From NCBI GenBank assembly GCA_031262985.1, contig JAISGQ010000009.1, forward strand, positions 25,646-89,645: a DNA stretch of 64,000 nucleotides, in the 5' to 3' direction. The translations under genes and the position numbers were made by a program. Of this stretch, positions 17,899 through 28,085 are shown in pieces. The number at the start of each line of letters is the position of its first letter. Position 1 is the first letter of the stretch. This DNA is from Oscillospiraceae bacterium (lineage in GTDB: Bacteria; Bacillota; Clostridia; Oscillospirales; Acutalibacteraceae). The notes beneath the pieces are model-generated. The model did no database searches. It saw nothing but the letters and a program-made list of their open reading frames with translations, and was not told the origin of the DNA.

Positions 17899-18593
17899 TG
17901 TCTTTCTCCTCCATCAATTTTGTAGCCCTGTCCCCACACTACCTTGATGTAGCGCGGTTCGGCGGGATTTATTTCTATTTTCTCCCTCAGATGCCTTATG
18001 TGGACGGCGACTATGTTCTCCGTTCCGAAGGCGTCCTCATTTCGTATTGCCGTGTAGATTTCGTTCCCCGAGAACACCTTGCCCGGCTTCTCCATAAGAA
18101 GCTTGAGTATTCGGTATTCTGTGGGAGTGAGGTTTACAGCCGCGCCGTCGGCGGTCACGGTACGCGAATCCGTGTCAAGCTCTATCGCTCCTACGGACAG
18201 TATCGTGTCGCTCCTTACAATGCCTCCGAGCTGGGTGTATCTCCGAAGCTGAGAGCGGACGCGGGCTATTACCTCCATCGGATTGAAGGGCTTTGTGATG
18301 TAGTCGTCCGCACCTATGTTGAGTCCGAGGATTTTGTCCACATCTTCGCTCTTTGCGGTCAGAAGAATCACAGGTATATTGCTGCTTTCGCGGAGCTTGG
18401 AAACTGCGCTGATTCCGTCAAGCTTCGGCATCATGATATCCATGAGTACTAAATGGATGTCATTCGCGGCAATCACCTCTAACGCCTCAGCTCCGTCATA
18501 CGCCTCGAGTATCGCAATATCTGGAGCTGTCAGATAAATTCTGAGCGCGGAGACAATATCCTTTTCGTCGTCACAGATTAAAACATTGTACAT
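17895..18593 (-). CDS. OmpR-family response regulator (VanR-like)
   Basis: LICDDEKDIVSALRIYL, LMDIMMPKLDGI, winged-helix C-term VHIRHLREKIEINPAEPRYIKVVWGQGYKI. Confidence 0.92.
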   Translation of the reverse strand: MYNVLICDDEKDIVSALRIYLTAPDIAILEAYDGAEALEVIAANDIHLVLMDIMMPKLDGISAVSKLRESSNIPVILLTAKSEDVDKILGLNIGADDYITKPFNPMEVIARVRSQLRRYTQLGGIVRSDTILSVGAIELDTDSRTVTADGAAVNLTPTEYRILKLLMEKPGKVFSGNEIYTAIRNEDAFGTENIVAVHIRHLREKIEINPAEPRYIKVVWGQGYKIDGGERQ

Positions 18594-18881
18594 TTCAAAC
18601 CCTATCCTTTCATTCAGGCGGCGAGGAGATTAGTCTTGTGAATTTCCGCGCCGTCCTTACACTTGATATTCTATCCGATTTTATATTAAAATCAAAGTAT
18701 TTAATTCATTAAGAATTGTTTAATAATGTGAGAGTGTATCTCAAAATGATAGGAGGAGCAGTCCTCCCGCCGCTCTGTTGCCGCGCCTTCCTCCACAATA
18801 TGCTGTGGTAGGCTTGACTTTTCGCTACAAACTATATATTATTGTATATTGGTAATAATATACAGCAAAGGAACGAAGCCT

Positions 18882-20873
18882 ATGAGTGATAAGCCAAAAA
18901 CCGCAAGAAATGATTACGGCAACGACAGTCTGTCCTCCTTAAAGGGAGCTGACAGAGTAAGAAAGCGTCCGGGAGTTATATTCGGTTCGGACGGCATCGA
19001 GGGCTGTCAGCACTCGATGTTTGAGATACTCTCGAACTCCATAGACGAGGCGCGGGAGGGCTTTGGAAACAGAATAATCATCACCCGCTTCCCCGACAAA
19101 TCCATTCAGATTGAGGATTTCGGACGCGGTATTCCCGTGGAGTACAATGAGCGGGAGGGGCGTTACAACTGGGAGCTTGCCTTCTGCGAGCTGTATGCGG
19201 GAGGGAAGTACAACAACGACAAGAACGAGAGCTACGAGTTTTCCCTCGGGCTTAACGGGCTGGGGCTATGCTCCACCCAGTACGCCTCAGAATATATGGA
19301 TGTGGAGGTGCGGCGCGACGGCTTTAAGTACACCCTTCATTTCGAGGAGGGGGAGAACGTCGGAGGACTGCACAAAGAGCCCTACACCAAGCGGGATACC
19401 GGCTCGTCAATCCGATGGAAGCCCGATTTGAAGGTGTTCACCGACATAGACATACCCATTGAGTACTTCATAGATTCCGTCAAGCGGCAGGCGATTGTCA
19501 ACGCCGGCATACGTTTTATTATAGACGATAAGGCGGCGGGAGAGAAGTACGAATTTTGCTACGAACGCGGCATTGCCGACCACGTGAAGGAAGTGGCGGG
19601 AGAGGACGTTATTGCTCCTCCTCAGTACTGGCAGTGCGAGAGGCGCGGCAGAGACAGGGAAGATAAGCCGGAGTACAATGTGAAAATCAACGCCGCCGTC
19701 ACCTTCTCGAACAAGGTGAATTTGGTGGAGTATTATCATAACTCGAGCTGGCTTGAGCATGGAGGCGCACCGCAGAAGGCGGTTCGCAGTGCGTTTGTGT
19801 CGATGATAGACCAGCGGCTCAAGCAGACGGGCAAGTACGTCAAAAACGAGAGCGGGATAAAGTATCAGGATGTGGAGGACTGCCTCGTGATAATCGTCTC
19901 CTCCTTCTCGAACCAGACGAGCTACGAAAATCAGACCAAGAAGTCGATTACCAACAAGTTCATTCAGGAGGCGATGACCGACTTCTTCAAGCACCAGCTT
20001 GAGGTGTGGTTTATCGAAAATCCCATAGAGGCGGACAAAATCTGCGCTCAGGTGCTTATCAACAAGCAGAGCCGCGAGCAGGCGGACAAGCAGCGTCTGC
20101 AAATCAAGAAGAACCTCACGAGCAACATGGATATCACCTCCCGCGTCAACAAATTCATTGACTGCCGCAGTAAGGACGTGAGCGAGCGGGAGCTTTATAT
20201 CGTGGAGGGCGACTCGGCGGCGGGTTCGTGCAAGAACTCGAGAGACCCGCTTTTTCAGGGCATTATGCCTGTCAGAGGAAAAATCCTCAACTGCCTGAAA
20301 GCCGACTACAACAGAATCTTCAAGAGCGAGATAATCACAGATTTAATCAAGGTTCTCGGGTGCGGAATCGACGTTCCGGGGAAGGGAGCAAAGAACATTT
20401 CGAGCTTCGACATAAATCAGCTTCGTTGGAGCAAGGTAATTATCTGCACCGATGCGGATGTGGACGGCTACCAAATCAGAGCACTCATTCTCACTATGTT
20501 CTACAGGCTCATGCCAAAGCTGATTGAGGAGGGGAAAATCTACATCGCAGAATCTCCCCTCTATGAGATTACCTCGGGGAGTAAGACCTATTTCGCCTAC
20601 TCTGAGGCGGAGAAGGCGGAAATACTCGCGGAGATAGGCGGCGGGAGGTACACTCTCCAGCGTTCGAAGGGGCTTGGAGAAAACGACGCGAGCATGATGA
20701 GCCTTACTACTATGGCGCCTGAAACGCGGCGGCTGATACGGGTAATTCCCAATAGGGAGCAGACGGAGACGGAGCAGATGTTTGACATTCTCCTCGGCGA
20801 CAATTTAAGCGGGCGAAAGGATTTTATCGCGGCGCGTGGGAGCGAGTTTATCGAACTCGCGGATGTCCAGTGA
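18882..20873 (+). CDS. Type IIA topoisomerase B subunit (divergent ParE/GyrB-like)
   Basis: GADRVRKRPGVIFGSDG, EILSNSIDEAREG, ED-FGRGIPVE, IVEGDSAAGS, DADVDGYQIR. Confidence 0.88.
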   Translation: MSDKPKTARNDYGNDSLSSLKGADRVRKRPGVIFGSDGIEGCQHSMFEILSNSIDEAREGFGNRIIITRFPDKSIQIEDFGRGIPVEYNEREGRYNWELAFCELYAGGKYNNDKNESYEFSLGLNGLGLCSTQYASEYMDVEVRRDGFKYTLHFEEGENVGGLHKEPYTKRDTGSSIRWKPDLKVFTDIDIPIEYFIDSVKRQAIVNAGIRFIIDDKAAGEKYEFCYERGIADHVKEVAGEDVIAPPQYWQCERRGRDREDKPEYNVKINAAVTFSNKVNLVEYYHNSSWLEHGGAPQKAVRSAFVSMIDQRLKQTGKYVKNESGIKYQDVEDCLVIIVSSFSNQTSYENQTKKSITNKFIQEAMTDFFKHQLEVWFIENPIEADKICAQVLINKQSREQADKQRLQIKKNLTSNMDITSRVNKFIDCRSKDVSERELYIVEGDSAAGSCKNSRDPLFQGIMPVRGKILNCLKADYNRIFKSEIITDLIKVLGCGIDVPGKGAKNISSFDINQLRWSKVIICTDADVDGYQIRALILTMFYRLMPKLIEEGKIYIAESPLYEITSGSKTYFAYSEAEKAEILAEIGGGRYTLQRSKGLGENDASMMSLTTMAPETRRLIRVIPNREQTETEQMFDILLGDNLSGRKDFIAARGSEFIELADVQ

Positions 20874-20894
20874 TAACGGGCTACGGGCTACAAG

Positions 20895-21203
20895 CTGTTG
20901 CTAAGGAGGCTACTGACGGAGGTTGCAGTCTGAGGCTACTGACGGAGGTTGCAATCTGAGGCAACGGGCTTAAATTATGCAAAATTTTGGCAAGAAGTAG
21001 GTCGCAGGGCGACCTACACAGGGGAACCCCCGACGAGGGTTCCCCTACAAAAAAATGTCCTTAGGGACATTTTTCCTACCCTTCCTGCGTTTTTCTGACG
21101 ATAAGGGTATTTCGACCTCTGCGGAGGTCGACTTAGGACGCCGTCCTAAGAACCTGCAAGCCTTTGCAAAGGCTTGACCCAAACTCTAACTCCTTGGCAA
21201 CAG
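20895..21203. repeat. Repeat family 4, copy 1: string of six hairpins bounded by 14-bp inverted ends, inserted between parE and parC
   Basis: Ends CTGTTGCTAAGGAG / CTCCTTGGCAACAG; hairpins 20997-21017, 21021-21045, 21051-21074, 21112-21131, 21132-21150, 21157-21176; partial copy at 63775-63900. Confidence 0.8.
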
Positions 21204-21253
21204 ATTTTAGTTTGAGTATTAGTTTGAGATAAAACCGAAAGGCATGAGGCTAT

Positions 21254-23506
21254 ATGGCAAGAGCAAAAAAAGAAGCACAGAAAAAGCCCCGGCAGCCTGC
21301 CGCCGAGGGCTACATAAAAGGCGGCGGCGAGACCGTTGATCAGTTGATAGTCGATACACTGCAATATAACTATATGCCCTACGCGATGAGCGTAATTATG
21401 AGCCGCGCACTCCCCGAAATCGACGGCTTTAAGCCGTCCCACAGAAAGCTCCTCTACACCATGTATAAGATGGGACTGCTGACAGGTTCGCGCCAGAAGT
21501 CCTCGAAAATCGCAGGCTCTACCATGGCTCTAAACCCCCACGGAGACGCCGCGATATACGACACCATGGTGCGAATGACTATAGACAACGAGGCGTTACT
21601 CCACCCGTATGTCGACTCCAAAGGCTCGTTCGGAAAGGCGTATTCGCGTGACACCGCCCCCGCCGCCTCCCGATATACGGAGGCGAAGCTCGCACCTATA
21701 GCACACGAGCTTTTCCGCGACATAGAGCAGGACGCAGTGGACATGGCGGACAATTTCGACAACACCATGAAAGAGCCTACACTCCTGCCTGTGACATATC
21801 CCGCCATACTTACAAACAATATCGCGGGTATAGCTGTAGGCATGGCAAGCTCCATCTGCTCCTTCAACCTTCGGGAACTGACCGAAACCACAATTGAGCT
21901 TATAAGAGATTCCGGTCATGACATAATAAGCACTCTCCCCGCTCCCGACTTTCCGGGAGGAGGGTATATCGTCTACAACAGGGATGACATTGAAACAATC
22001 TACAAGACCGGTCGCGGCGGAATAAAGGTACGCTCAAGGTACTCCTTCGACAAGGCGGCGGGATGCATAGAAATTACCGAGATACCGCCTACCGCCACCT
22101 GCGAGGCGATAATAGAGCGGATAATCGACCTTGTGAAAATAGGCAAGGTCAAGGAGATTGCCGACATCCGCGATGAGACAGGCATAAACGGACTGAAAAT
22201 CGCCATAGACATAAAGCGCGGAATCGACCCCGACAAGCTCATGACCAAGTTGTTCAAAATAACTCCGTTGGAGGACTCATTCTCCTGCAACTTTAATGTG
22301 CTGATAGCGGGTAATCCCAGAGTTATGGGCGTGGGCGAGCTGCTGGAGGAGTGGATTGCATTTCGCACGGAATGTGTGCGGAGAAAGACCTACTTCGAGC
22401 TGCAGAAGAAGAAAAAACGGCTTCATCTGCTTGAGGGACTTTCTAAAATCCTCATGGATATTGATAAGGCGATAAAGATAATCCGTGAAACCGACGAGGA
22501 GTCGGAGGTCGTGCCGAACTTGATGATAGGCTTCGGCATAGATGAGGTGCAGGCGGAGTATGTCGCGGAGATTAAACTCCGTCACATAAACAGGGAGTAT
22601 ATTTTAAAGCGCACCGCCGATTTGGAGGACATAAAGAAATCAATTGCGGAGCTTACCGATATTGTCTCCTGCGTTGCTAAAATCAAGAAGATAATCATAG
22701 GCGAGCTGAAAGAGGTGGGAGAAAAGTACGGGCAGGACAGAAAGACTGAGATTATGTACGACACTCCCGCTCAGTACGAGGACGAGGGGGAGGAGATTCC
22801 CTCCTACCCTGTCAATATTTTCCTCACGAAAGAGGGGTATTTCAAGAAAATTACTCCCCAGTCGCTCAGAATGAGCGGGGAGCATAAATTGAAGGAGGGC
22901 GACAGGATAGTCCTCTCGCTTGAGGCGAAAAACAACGCCGAGCTTCTCTTCTTTACCGATAAGTGTCAGGTGTACAAGTCCCGCGCTTCGGATTTTTCCG
23001 ATACTAAAGCCAGCGTCATGGGCGACTACATCCCCGCCAAGCTCTCCATGGAGAACGAGGAGAAAGTAGTGTATATGGCAGTTACCGAAAAGTACGACGG
23101 GTATATGCTCTTTGCGTTTGAGAACGGAAAAGTCGCCAAGGTGGATATGTCCTCCTACGAGACGAAAACCAACAGGAAGAAGCTTATCGGCGCGTACTCC
23201 GACAAGTCTTTGCTGGTAGGCGCGTTCTACATAAGGGAGGACACGGAGGTTCTGCTGGTTGCGTCTACTATGCACAAGCTGCTGCTCCACACGGGGATGG
23301 TGTCTCCTAAGACCTCGAAGAACACGCAGGGAGTGCAGGTTATCTCTTTGAGGAAGAACGCGCGGTTGTCGAGTGTCATGCTGTTTGAGGAGAATATGCT
23401 CAAGAACCCTAACAGGAACAGACCTAAGGCTATCCCCGCCGCGGGAGTGAAAACTACGGACGACGACAGCGGCGAGCAGATGTCGCTGATACTTACTACA
23501 GATTAG
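21254..23506 (+). CDS. Type IIA topoisomerase A subunit (divergent ParC/GyrA-like)
   Basis: YAMSVIMSRALPEIDGFKPSHRKLLYTMYKMG, NPHGDAAIYDTMVRM, catalytic-Tyr region AASRYTEAKLAP. Confidence 0.88.
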   Translation: MARAKKEAQKKPRQPAAEGYIKGGGETVDQLIVDTLQYNYMPYAMSVIMSRALPEIDGFKPSHRKLLYTMYKMGLLTGSRQKSSKIAGSTMALNPHGDAAIYDTMVRMTIDNEALLHPYVDSKGSFGKAYSRDTAPAASRYTEAKLAPIAHELFRDIEQDAVDMADNFDNTMKEPTLLPVTYPAILTNNIAGIAVGMASSICSFNLRELTETTIELIRDSGHDIISTLPAPDFPGGGYIVYNRDDIETIYKTGRGGIKVRSRYSFDKAAGCIEITEIPPTATCEAIIERIIDLVKIGKVKEIADIRDETGINGLKIAIDIKRGIDPDKLMTKLFKITPLEDSFSCNFNVLIAGNPRVMGVGELLEEWIAFRTECVRRKTYFELQKKKKRLHLLEGLSKILMDIDKAIKIIRETDEESEVVPNLMIGFGIDEVQAEYVAEIKLRHINREYILKRTADLEDIKKSIAELTDIVSCVAKIKKIIIGELKEVGEKYGQDRKTEIMYDTPAQYEDEGEEIPSYPVNIFLTKEGYFKKITPQSLRMSGEHKLKEGDRIVLSLEAKNNAELLFFTDKCQVYKSRASDFSDTKASVMGDYIPAKLSMENEEKVVYMAVTEKYDGYMLFAFENGKVAKVDMSSYETKTNRKKLIGAYSDKSLLVGAFYIREDTEVLLVASTMHKLLLHTGMVSPKTSKNTQGVQVISLRKNARLSSVMLFEENMLKNPNRNRPKAIPAAGVKTTDDDSGEQMSLILTTD

Positions 23507-23631
23507 AAATTTACAGGAGGAAATCAGCATACGCTAATCTCCTCCTGCCGTCCTAAAGATGCAAACGCAGTTTTATCGTCAAGCCGCTCAAAACGCCGTT
23601 TTCTTTGCGGTTAAACACTGCCTACTTGTCA

Positions 23632-23678
23632 TACTTACGTCAAAGACCTTACGCCTTTGACGTAAGTACTCTTTTTTT
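23632..23678 (+). terminator. Terminator after parC-like gene
   Basis: TACTTACGTCAAAG ... CTTTGACGTAAGTA then CTTTTTTT. Confidence 0.85.
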
Positions 23679-23921
23679 AGCCTCATTTATTCTCACAAAG
23701 ATCGTGTCCGTCTCAGAGCGGTTTTACTCTATATCTCTTGGACAATGATATTATCAGCAGATATGCCTCAATTATGCGTATGGTTTTCTTTTGTCAATAT
23801 TTTTAATTTTAGGGCAAAATACTCTTGATATGGTGCGGGAAAGTGGTATAATATTGTGCGAACGATTTAGGGCGTGTTGCTATACTAAATTATATTAATT
23901 TATTTTAGGGAGGAAATTATT

Positions 23922-24302
23922 TTGGCTCATCACATAGAAGACATTATACAAATTGACCGCGAGGGCATTATGTACCTCAACGAAAACAAGGAGAGAAGGA
24001 AGATTCTCTTCTCAAACTGCGTTATCAATTTCAGGGCGAAGGCGGCGGAGAACCCCGACACCTTCCTCACATGGGACGGCTATCCCGTAGACCCTAACGA
24101 CCCCGCCAATCAGTATGTTGTAGGTCGCTGCAACGAGATTGCCGACATTCCCTTCTACGAGTTTTTCTGTGAGCAGTTCGTCAAATTCGAGATGGATCAG
24201 AAGAAGGGCTTATTCGGCTCTAAGGACAAGCCTATTGCCGATTTCAAGGCGGTAGACGAGGCTATTAAGTCCTACGGCTACTCGACCTACAAGCTCGATT
24301 AA
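23922..24302 (+). CDS. Hypothetical protein
   Basis: 126 aa, TTG start with GGGAGGA RBS; no family recognised. Confidence 0.6.
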   Translation: MAHHIEDIIQIDREGIMYLNENKERRKILFSNCVINFRAKAAENPDTFLTWDGYPVDPNDPANQYVVGRCNEIADIPFYEFFCEQFVKFEMDQKKGLFGSKDKPIADFKAVDEAIKSYGYSTYKLD

Positions 24303-24403
24303 TACTACTCCTCAGGATAATTTCGGCGGCGGGAGTGGGTATTCCTGCTCCGAGGCGGAAGCCGGAGGAGAGTGTATAACATAAGAATGCGGAGGGCTGA
24401 AAA

Positions 24404-24934
24404 ATGATTCTGTCAGGCAAAGAGATAGCAAAGCAGGTAGAAAACGGCAGTATATCTATCGAACCCTTCGATTCAAAATACCTCAACCCGAACAGCTATA
24501 ATCTGCGGCTTCACAACGAGCTGCTTGTCTACACCGACGAGGTTCTTGACATGAAGAAGCTGCCGCACACCGAGACGCTCATTATCCCCGAGGAGGGGAT
24601 TGTACTACAGCCCGGCAAGCTCTATTTGGGCAGAACCTATGAGAAAACCTCCGCCGACTGCTACGTTCCCATGCTGGAGGGTCGCTCCTCCATAGGACGG
24701 CTTGGGCTGTATGTCCATGTGACGGCAGGGTTCGGCGACGTGGGGTTTTCCGGCTACTGGACACTTGAAATTCAGTGCATACAGCCTATCAGAATTTATC
24801 CCATGACGGAGATATGCCAGATCTACTACCACACGATAGAGGGAGATTTTGAGCCGTATAGCAGCGGGAAATATCAGAACAACAAGGGAATCCAGCCGAG
24901 CCTGCTCTATCGGGATTTTGAGAAGGACGACTGA
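24404..24934 (+). CDS. dcd: dCTP deaminase
   Basis: LNPNSYNLRLHNEL, EGRSSIGRLGLYVHVTAGFGDVGFSGYWTLEI. Confidence 0.93.
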   Translation: MILSGKEIAKQVENGSISIEPFDSKYLNPNSYNLRLHNELLVYTDEVLDMKKLPHTETLIIPEEGIVLQPGKLYLGRTYEKTSADCYVPMLEGRSSIGRLGLYVHVTAGFGDVGFSGYWTLEIQCIQPIRIYPMTEICQIYYHTIEGDFEPYSSGKYQNNKGIQPSLLYRDFEKDD

Positions 24935-24957
24935 TACTGCCGGCGCATTTAAAACCG

Positions 24958-24996
24958 AACACAGGAATTGAGATTGGCTCAATTCCTGTGTTTTTT
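24958..24996 (+). terminator. Terminator after dcd
   Basis: AACACAGGAATTGA ... TCAATTCCTGTGTTTTTT. Confidence 0.8.
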
Positions 24997-25171
24997 GTGT
25001 AGCAATAATACTACTCTGTGTTATTTTATACTCCAAACATAACAGCCCCATATCGGCAAAACTGAACAAGATCAGTAAAAACGGACATAGAAAAAAATCC
25101 CTTCCTATGGTTGTTTTTTCTATTTTCTGCCTAGGGGGCTTCTATCCTTATTTTGTCCGCAGAGTACTACT

Positions 25172-25591
25172 CTACTCCTGCTCCGGTATTTCCTTAAACT
25201 CGCGATCAAGGCGTTTCCTTTTGCCGGAGAAGCTGTAGTAGGCGGGCTTGTGGTCATAGAACAGCTCCAGCTCAAAGCTGGCGTCCTTAATAATGTCGTC
25301 GAACAGCTCTGCGTTCATGCAGTAGTGGTCGTCCGCCGGATTGTGCCAAAATATATCACATCCGCAGATACTGCAAAACCCGCGTTCTATAGGCTCGTCT
25401 ATCCAGATTGTTATGTTAGACTTGCCCTTGATAAAATCAACATTGGAGGAATTTCCGGGGTCAACAGCCATATGAGCTCCGCCGCCGCGCCGTCTGCAAT
25501 CATCGCAGTGGCAGGCGTAGACGAAATTCCCGTACTCCCTTATATTTACCTCCACCGCGCCGCACGCGCAATGACCCAAAATATTCTTCAT
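25172..25591 (-). CDS. GFA/CENP-V domain protein (DUF636)
   Basis: GHCACGAVEVNI, CHCDDCRRRGGG, GFCSICGCDIFW. Confidence 0.85.
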   Translation of the reverse strand: MKNILGHCACGAVEVNIREYGNFVYACHCDDCRRRGGGAHMAVDPGNSSNVDFIKGKSNITIWIDEPIERGFCSICGCDIFWHNPADDHYCMNAELFDDIIKDASFELELFYDHKPAYYSFSGKRKRLDREFKEIPEQE

Positions 25592-25677
25592 ACTGCTCTC
25601 CTCCTGTTAATTTATCTGCGGAGTACCGCACCGACCTCCGATTACGGAGTACCGCACCAGCCTCTTACCGCCGACTG

Positions 25678-27015
25678 CTATCTGCGCCTAACTCCGCCGC
25701 CGCTTCCGAAGAAATCGTCATCGTCGTCGTAGTAGCCGTAGTTGCTGTCCTTCGGCGCGTAACGGCTTCCGGGAGACTGAGGCGAACGTCCTCTCTGCAC
25801 GGAGGGCGGATTGCGGCGGGTGTTTTGGCGCGACGGAGTATCGTCGTAGTAGCCGTCGTCCTCGTATTCGCCGCCGAAGTTGTAGCCGTTGTCGTAATTG
25901 TCGTCCTCATAGTATTCGCCGCCGGAGTAATTATTGTCGCTGTAATCGTCATAGTCGTCCACATAGCCGCGCAAATCGCGGTTAGAGCGACCGCCGCCCC
26001 TTCTGGGAGGATTGCCCGAAGGAGGTCTGCGGTTTGAGCCTGAGCTTACGATAAGGAAAATACAAGCTCCCAATATGACCGCGATAACCACGCCGATAAG
26101 CACCCATATCAAGGGAGAAGTTCCGTCCTCCTCCTCAACGGGGGCAGGAGTGTTATCGATAGAAACAAAGTCGGTGTTGCTCACTGTCTCCTCGGAGGAC
26201 GCCTCCTCCATAGACGACACCTCCTCTATGGAGGAAACCTCAGACGACACGGTATCTGTATTTATGATTTTTATAGTGACTGTAACGGTTTGCGTTCCCG
26301 CCTTCGAGGTCACTGTAAACACATCCTCGCCGCCTGTCAGCTCGAGAGTGGCTTCATATCTTCCGTTTTTCAGCTCCAGCACCGTGGGGTCATCGTTATT
26401 TCTCTGGAGCGATATCTCCTGCTCATGGCGCGGAGTTACCCTCAGCTTGAGCGAGGTGACGTCGCCGTCTACTTCATACTCAAGTCCGTCTGCTATAGAA
26501 CCCTCGCCGTCGAGAGTGTCAGAGCCGTTAAGCACCGCGACTTTTTCAAAGTATGTCTTTATTGCTGTGCGAGTGACGCCTATTGTCAGCGTACGCTCGC
26601 CGCCGTCGCCGTTCTTCACAAGAACCTTAAAGCTCTGTGTTTTAGCCTTAAATGTAAAATCTCCGGTGTAGTAGCCCGTAGCCTTGGTGTAGGAGAACTC
26701 CGTGTCATCGGAGGTTATGGTCAGTCCTGCCGCGCCTTTAATGACCAGAGACGCTTCCTCCATCCAGTCGGGGAGGGTGAAGGTGTACTTGTTCGTACCC
26801 GCCGCGTAGGAGGGGCTGGCGAGATAATTCTTGCCGTTGCTCCCTATCATATGGATGCCCTTGAGCGTCACATTGGCAGGTGCTTTCGTAGTTGTCGGAG
26901 CGGTGGATTCTACCGCTGACGACACCGCCTCCGTCGCGAATACCGAGGGAGAGAAAATCATCAGCACAAGGAGTAAAATCACAGCGACCGAAAATCCTCT
27001 TTTTAAAATACTCAT
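25678..27015 (-). CDS. Secreted/membrane protein with cadherin-like beta-sandwich domains, C-terminal TM and long acidic Tyr/Asp/Gly-rich tail
   Basis: Signal peptide; KYTFTLPDWMEEASLVIKG...; TM SPLIWVLIGVVIAVILGACIFLIV; tail DYDDYSDNNYSGGEYYEDDNYDNGYNFGGEYEDDGYYDD. Confidence 0.65.
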   Translation of the reverse strand: MSILKRGFSVAVILLLVLMIFSPSVFATEAVSSAVESTAPTTTKAPANVTLKGIHMIGSNGKNYLASPSYAAGTNKYTFTLPDWMEEASLVIKGAAGLTITSDDTEFSYTKATGYYTGDFTFKAKTQSFKVLVKNGDGGERTLTIGVTRTAIKTYFEKVAVLNGSDTLDGEGSIADGLEYEVDGDVTSLKLRVTPRHEQEISLQRNNDDPTVLELKNGRYEATLELTGGEDVFTVTSKAGTQTVTVTIKIINTDTVSSEVSSIEEVSSMEEASSEETVSNTDFVSIDNTPAPVEEEDGTSPLIWVLIGVVIAVILGACIFLIVSSGSNRRPPSGNPPRRGGGRSNRDLRGYVDDYDDYSDNNYSGGEYYEDDNYDNGYNFGGEYEDDGYYDDTPSRQNTRRNPPSVQRGRSPQSPGSRYAPKDSNYGYYDDDDDFFGSGGGVRRR

Positions 27016-27160
27016 ATTACAATTCCTGTCCTTTCAATGAGGATGATAGCTAACACTGCATATTTTACCATAACAGGCGAATTACTTCAATAATAAAAAG
27101 CGAGTTGCAAAAAATAAATGGTAAATATTGTGTAAACTGTGTAGGATGAACCAACCGAAA

Positions 27161-28060
27161 TTATTGAAAATGGGAGGAGATATACTCCTGCGCCACGGAG
27201 AACGCCTCCTTGCTCTCAGGCAGGAAGGGGGCTGTTATCGGGAAAACGTGGAACATATCGCGCCACAGGTGCAGTTCAAAGGGGCTGCCCGCCTCGCTCA
27301 GCTTTTGGGAGAACCGCACGCTGTCGGTGAGGAGCAGCTCCCGCTCTCCCGCTATTATGAGTGTAGGCGGGAGGTTTGCGGCACTGCCGAAGAGGGGTGA
27401 TATGTACCTGTCGCTCCGTTCGGCTGCTCTGGAGTAGTAGACAGCCGATTCGCGGAGAGAGGATGCTACGAGCAGGGGATCTCTTGTAAAGCTTTTGTAT
27501 TCGCCCTCGTCACAGCGCAAATCGAGCCACGGAGAGAGCATAGTCAGCGAGGAGGGGAGAGGCATCTGCTTGTCGCGCAGAAGCTCCGTAAGCGCGAGGG
27601 CAAGCCCTCCGCCGGCGGAGTCGCCTATTACCGCGATTCGCTCACTCTGATACCCCTCCGAAAACAGACTGCTGTAGGCGGCGAGTGCGTCGGTAAGCGC
27701 GGCGGGATATGGGTGCTCCGGCGCGAGCCTGTAGTCAACCGCGAGTACGCGAAGGCGAAGCCGCGCGGCGATAACCGAGGACTCGAAGGGGAGGGTGGAG
27801 CGTCCTCCCACATAAGCCCCGCCGTGGAGGTAGAGAACCGCCCTGTTGTCGGGAGCGTCCTCGGGGATATACCATGTGCAGGGAACTCCCGACACAAGCA
27901 CATGGCGGCTCCTCACATTTATAAACTTGCTCACAAATTGCGGGATGCCGTATACATCCTCGCGAAACCGCGACGCGCGGTCGTTTGAGAGGTAGGAGTA
28001 TATGCTCAGCGCGGATGTTGCCGTCCTGCCGAACGGCGATGAATTATGTCTGTAAAGCAT
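27161..28060 (-). CDS. Alpha/beta hydrolase (HSL-type esterase)
   Basis: LYLHGGAYVGG oxyanion motif, GDSAGGGLALAL nucleophile elbow. Confidence 0.88.
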   Translation of the reverse strand: MLYRHNSSPFGRTATSALSIYSYLSNDRASRFREDVYGIPQFVSKFINVRSRHVLVSGVPCTWYIPEDAPDNRAVLYLHGGAYVGGRSTLPFESSVIAARLRLRVLAVDYRLAPEHPYPAALTDALAAYSSLFSEGYQSERIAVIGDSAGGGLALALTELLRDKQMPLPSSLTMLSPWLDLRCDEGEYKSFTRDPLLVASSLRESAVYYSRAAERSDRYISPLFGSAANLPPTLIIAGERELLLTDSVRFSQKLSEAGSPFELHLWRDMFHVFPITAPFLPESKEAFSVAQEYISSHFQ

Positions 28061-28085
28061 TTTTGATTCCTTTCGGGGGCATACA

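Noticed and set aside
15724-18593. Two-component system considered as PhoR/PhoB for the pst operon
   Set aside because: Not adjacent to pst; no PAS domain seen and overall layout is closer to VanR/VanS-like systems, so no functional link can be claimed.
20895-21203. Hairpin string considered as a CRISPR array
   Set aside because: Each hairpin has a different sequence; no constant repeat/spacer alternation and no cas genes.
22640-23530. 296-aa minus-strand ORF opposite parC-like gene
   Set aside because: Shadow ORF; no domain signal, plus-strand product well supported.
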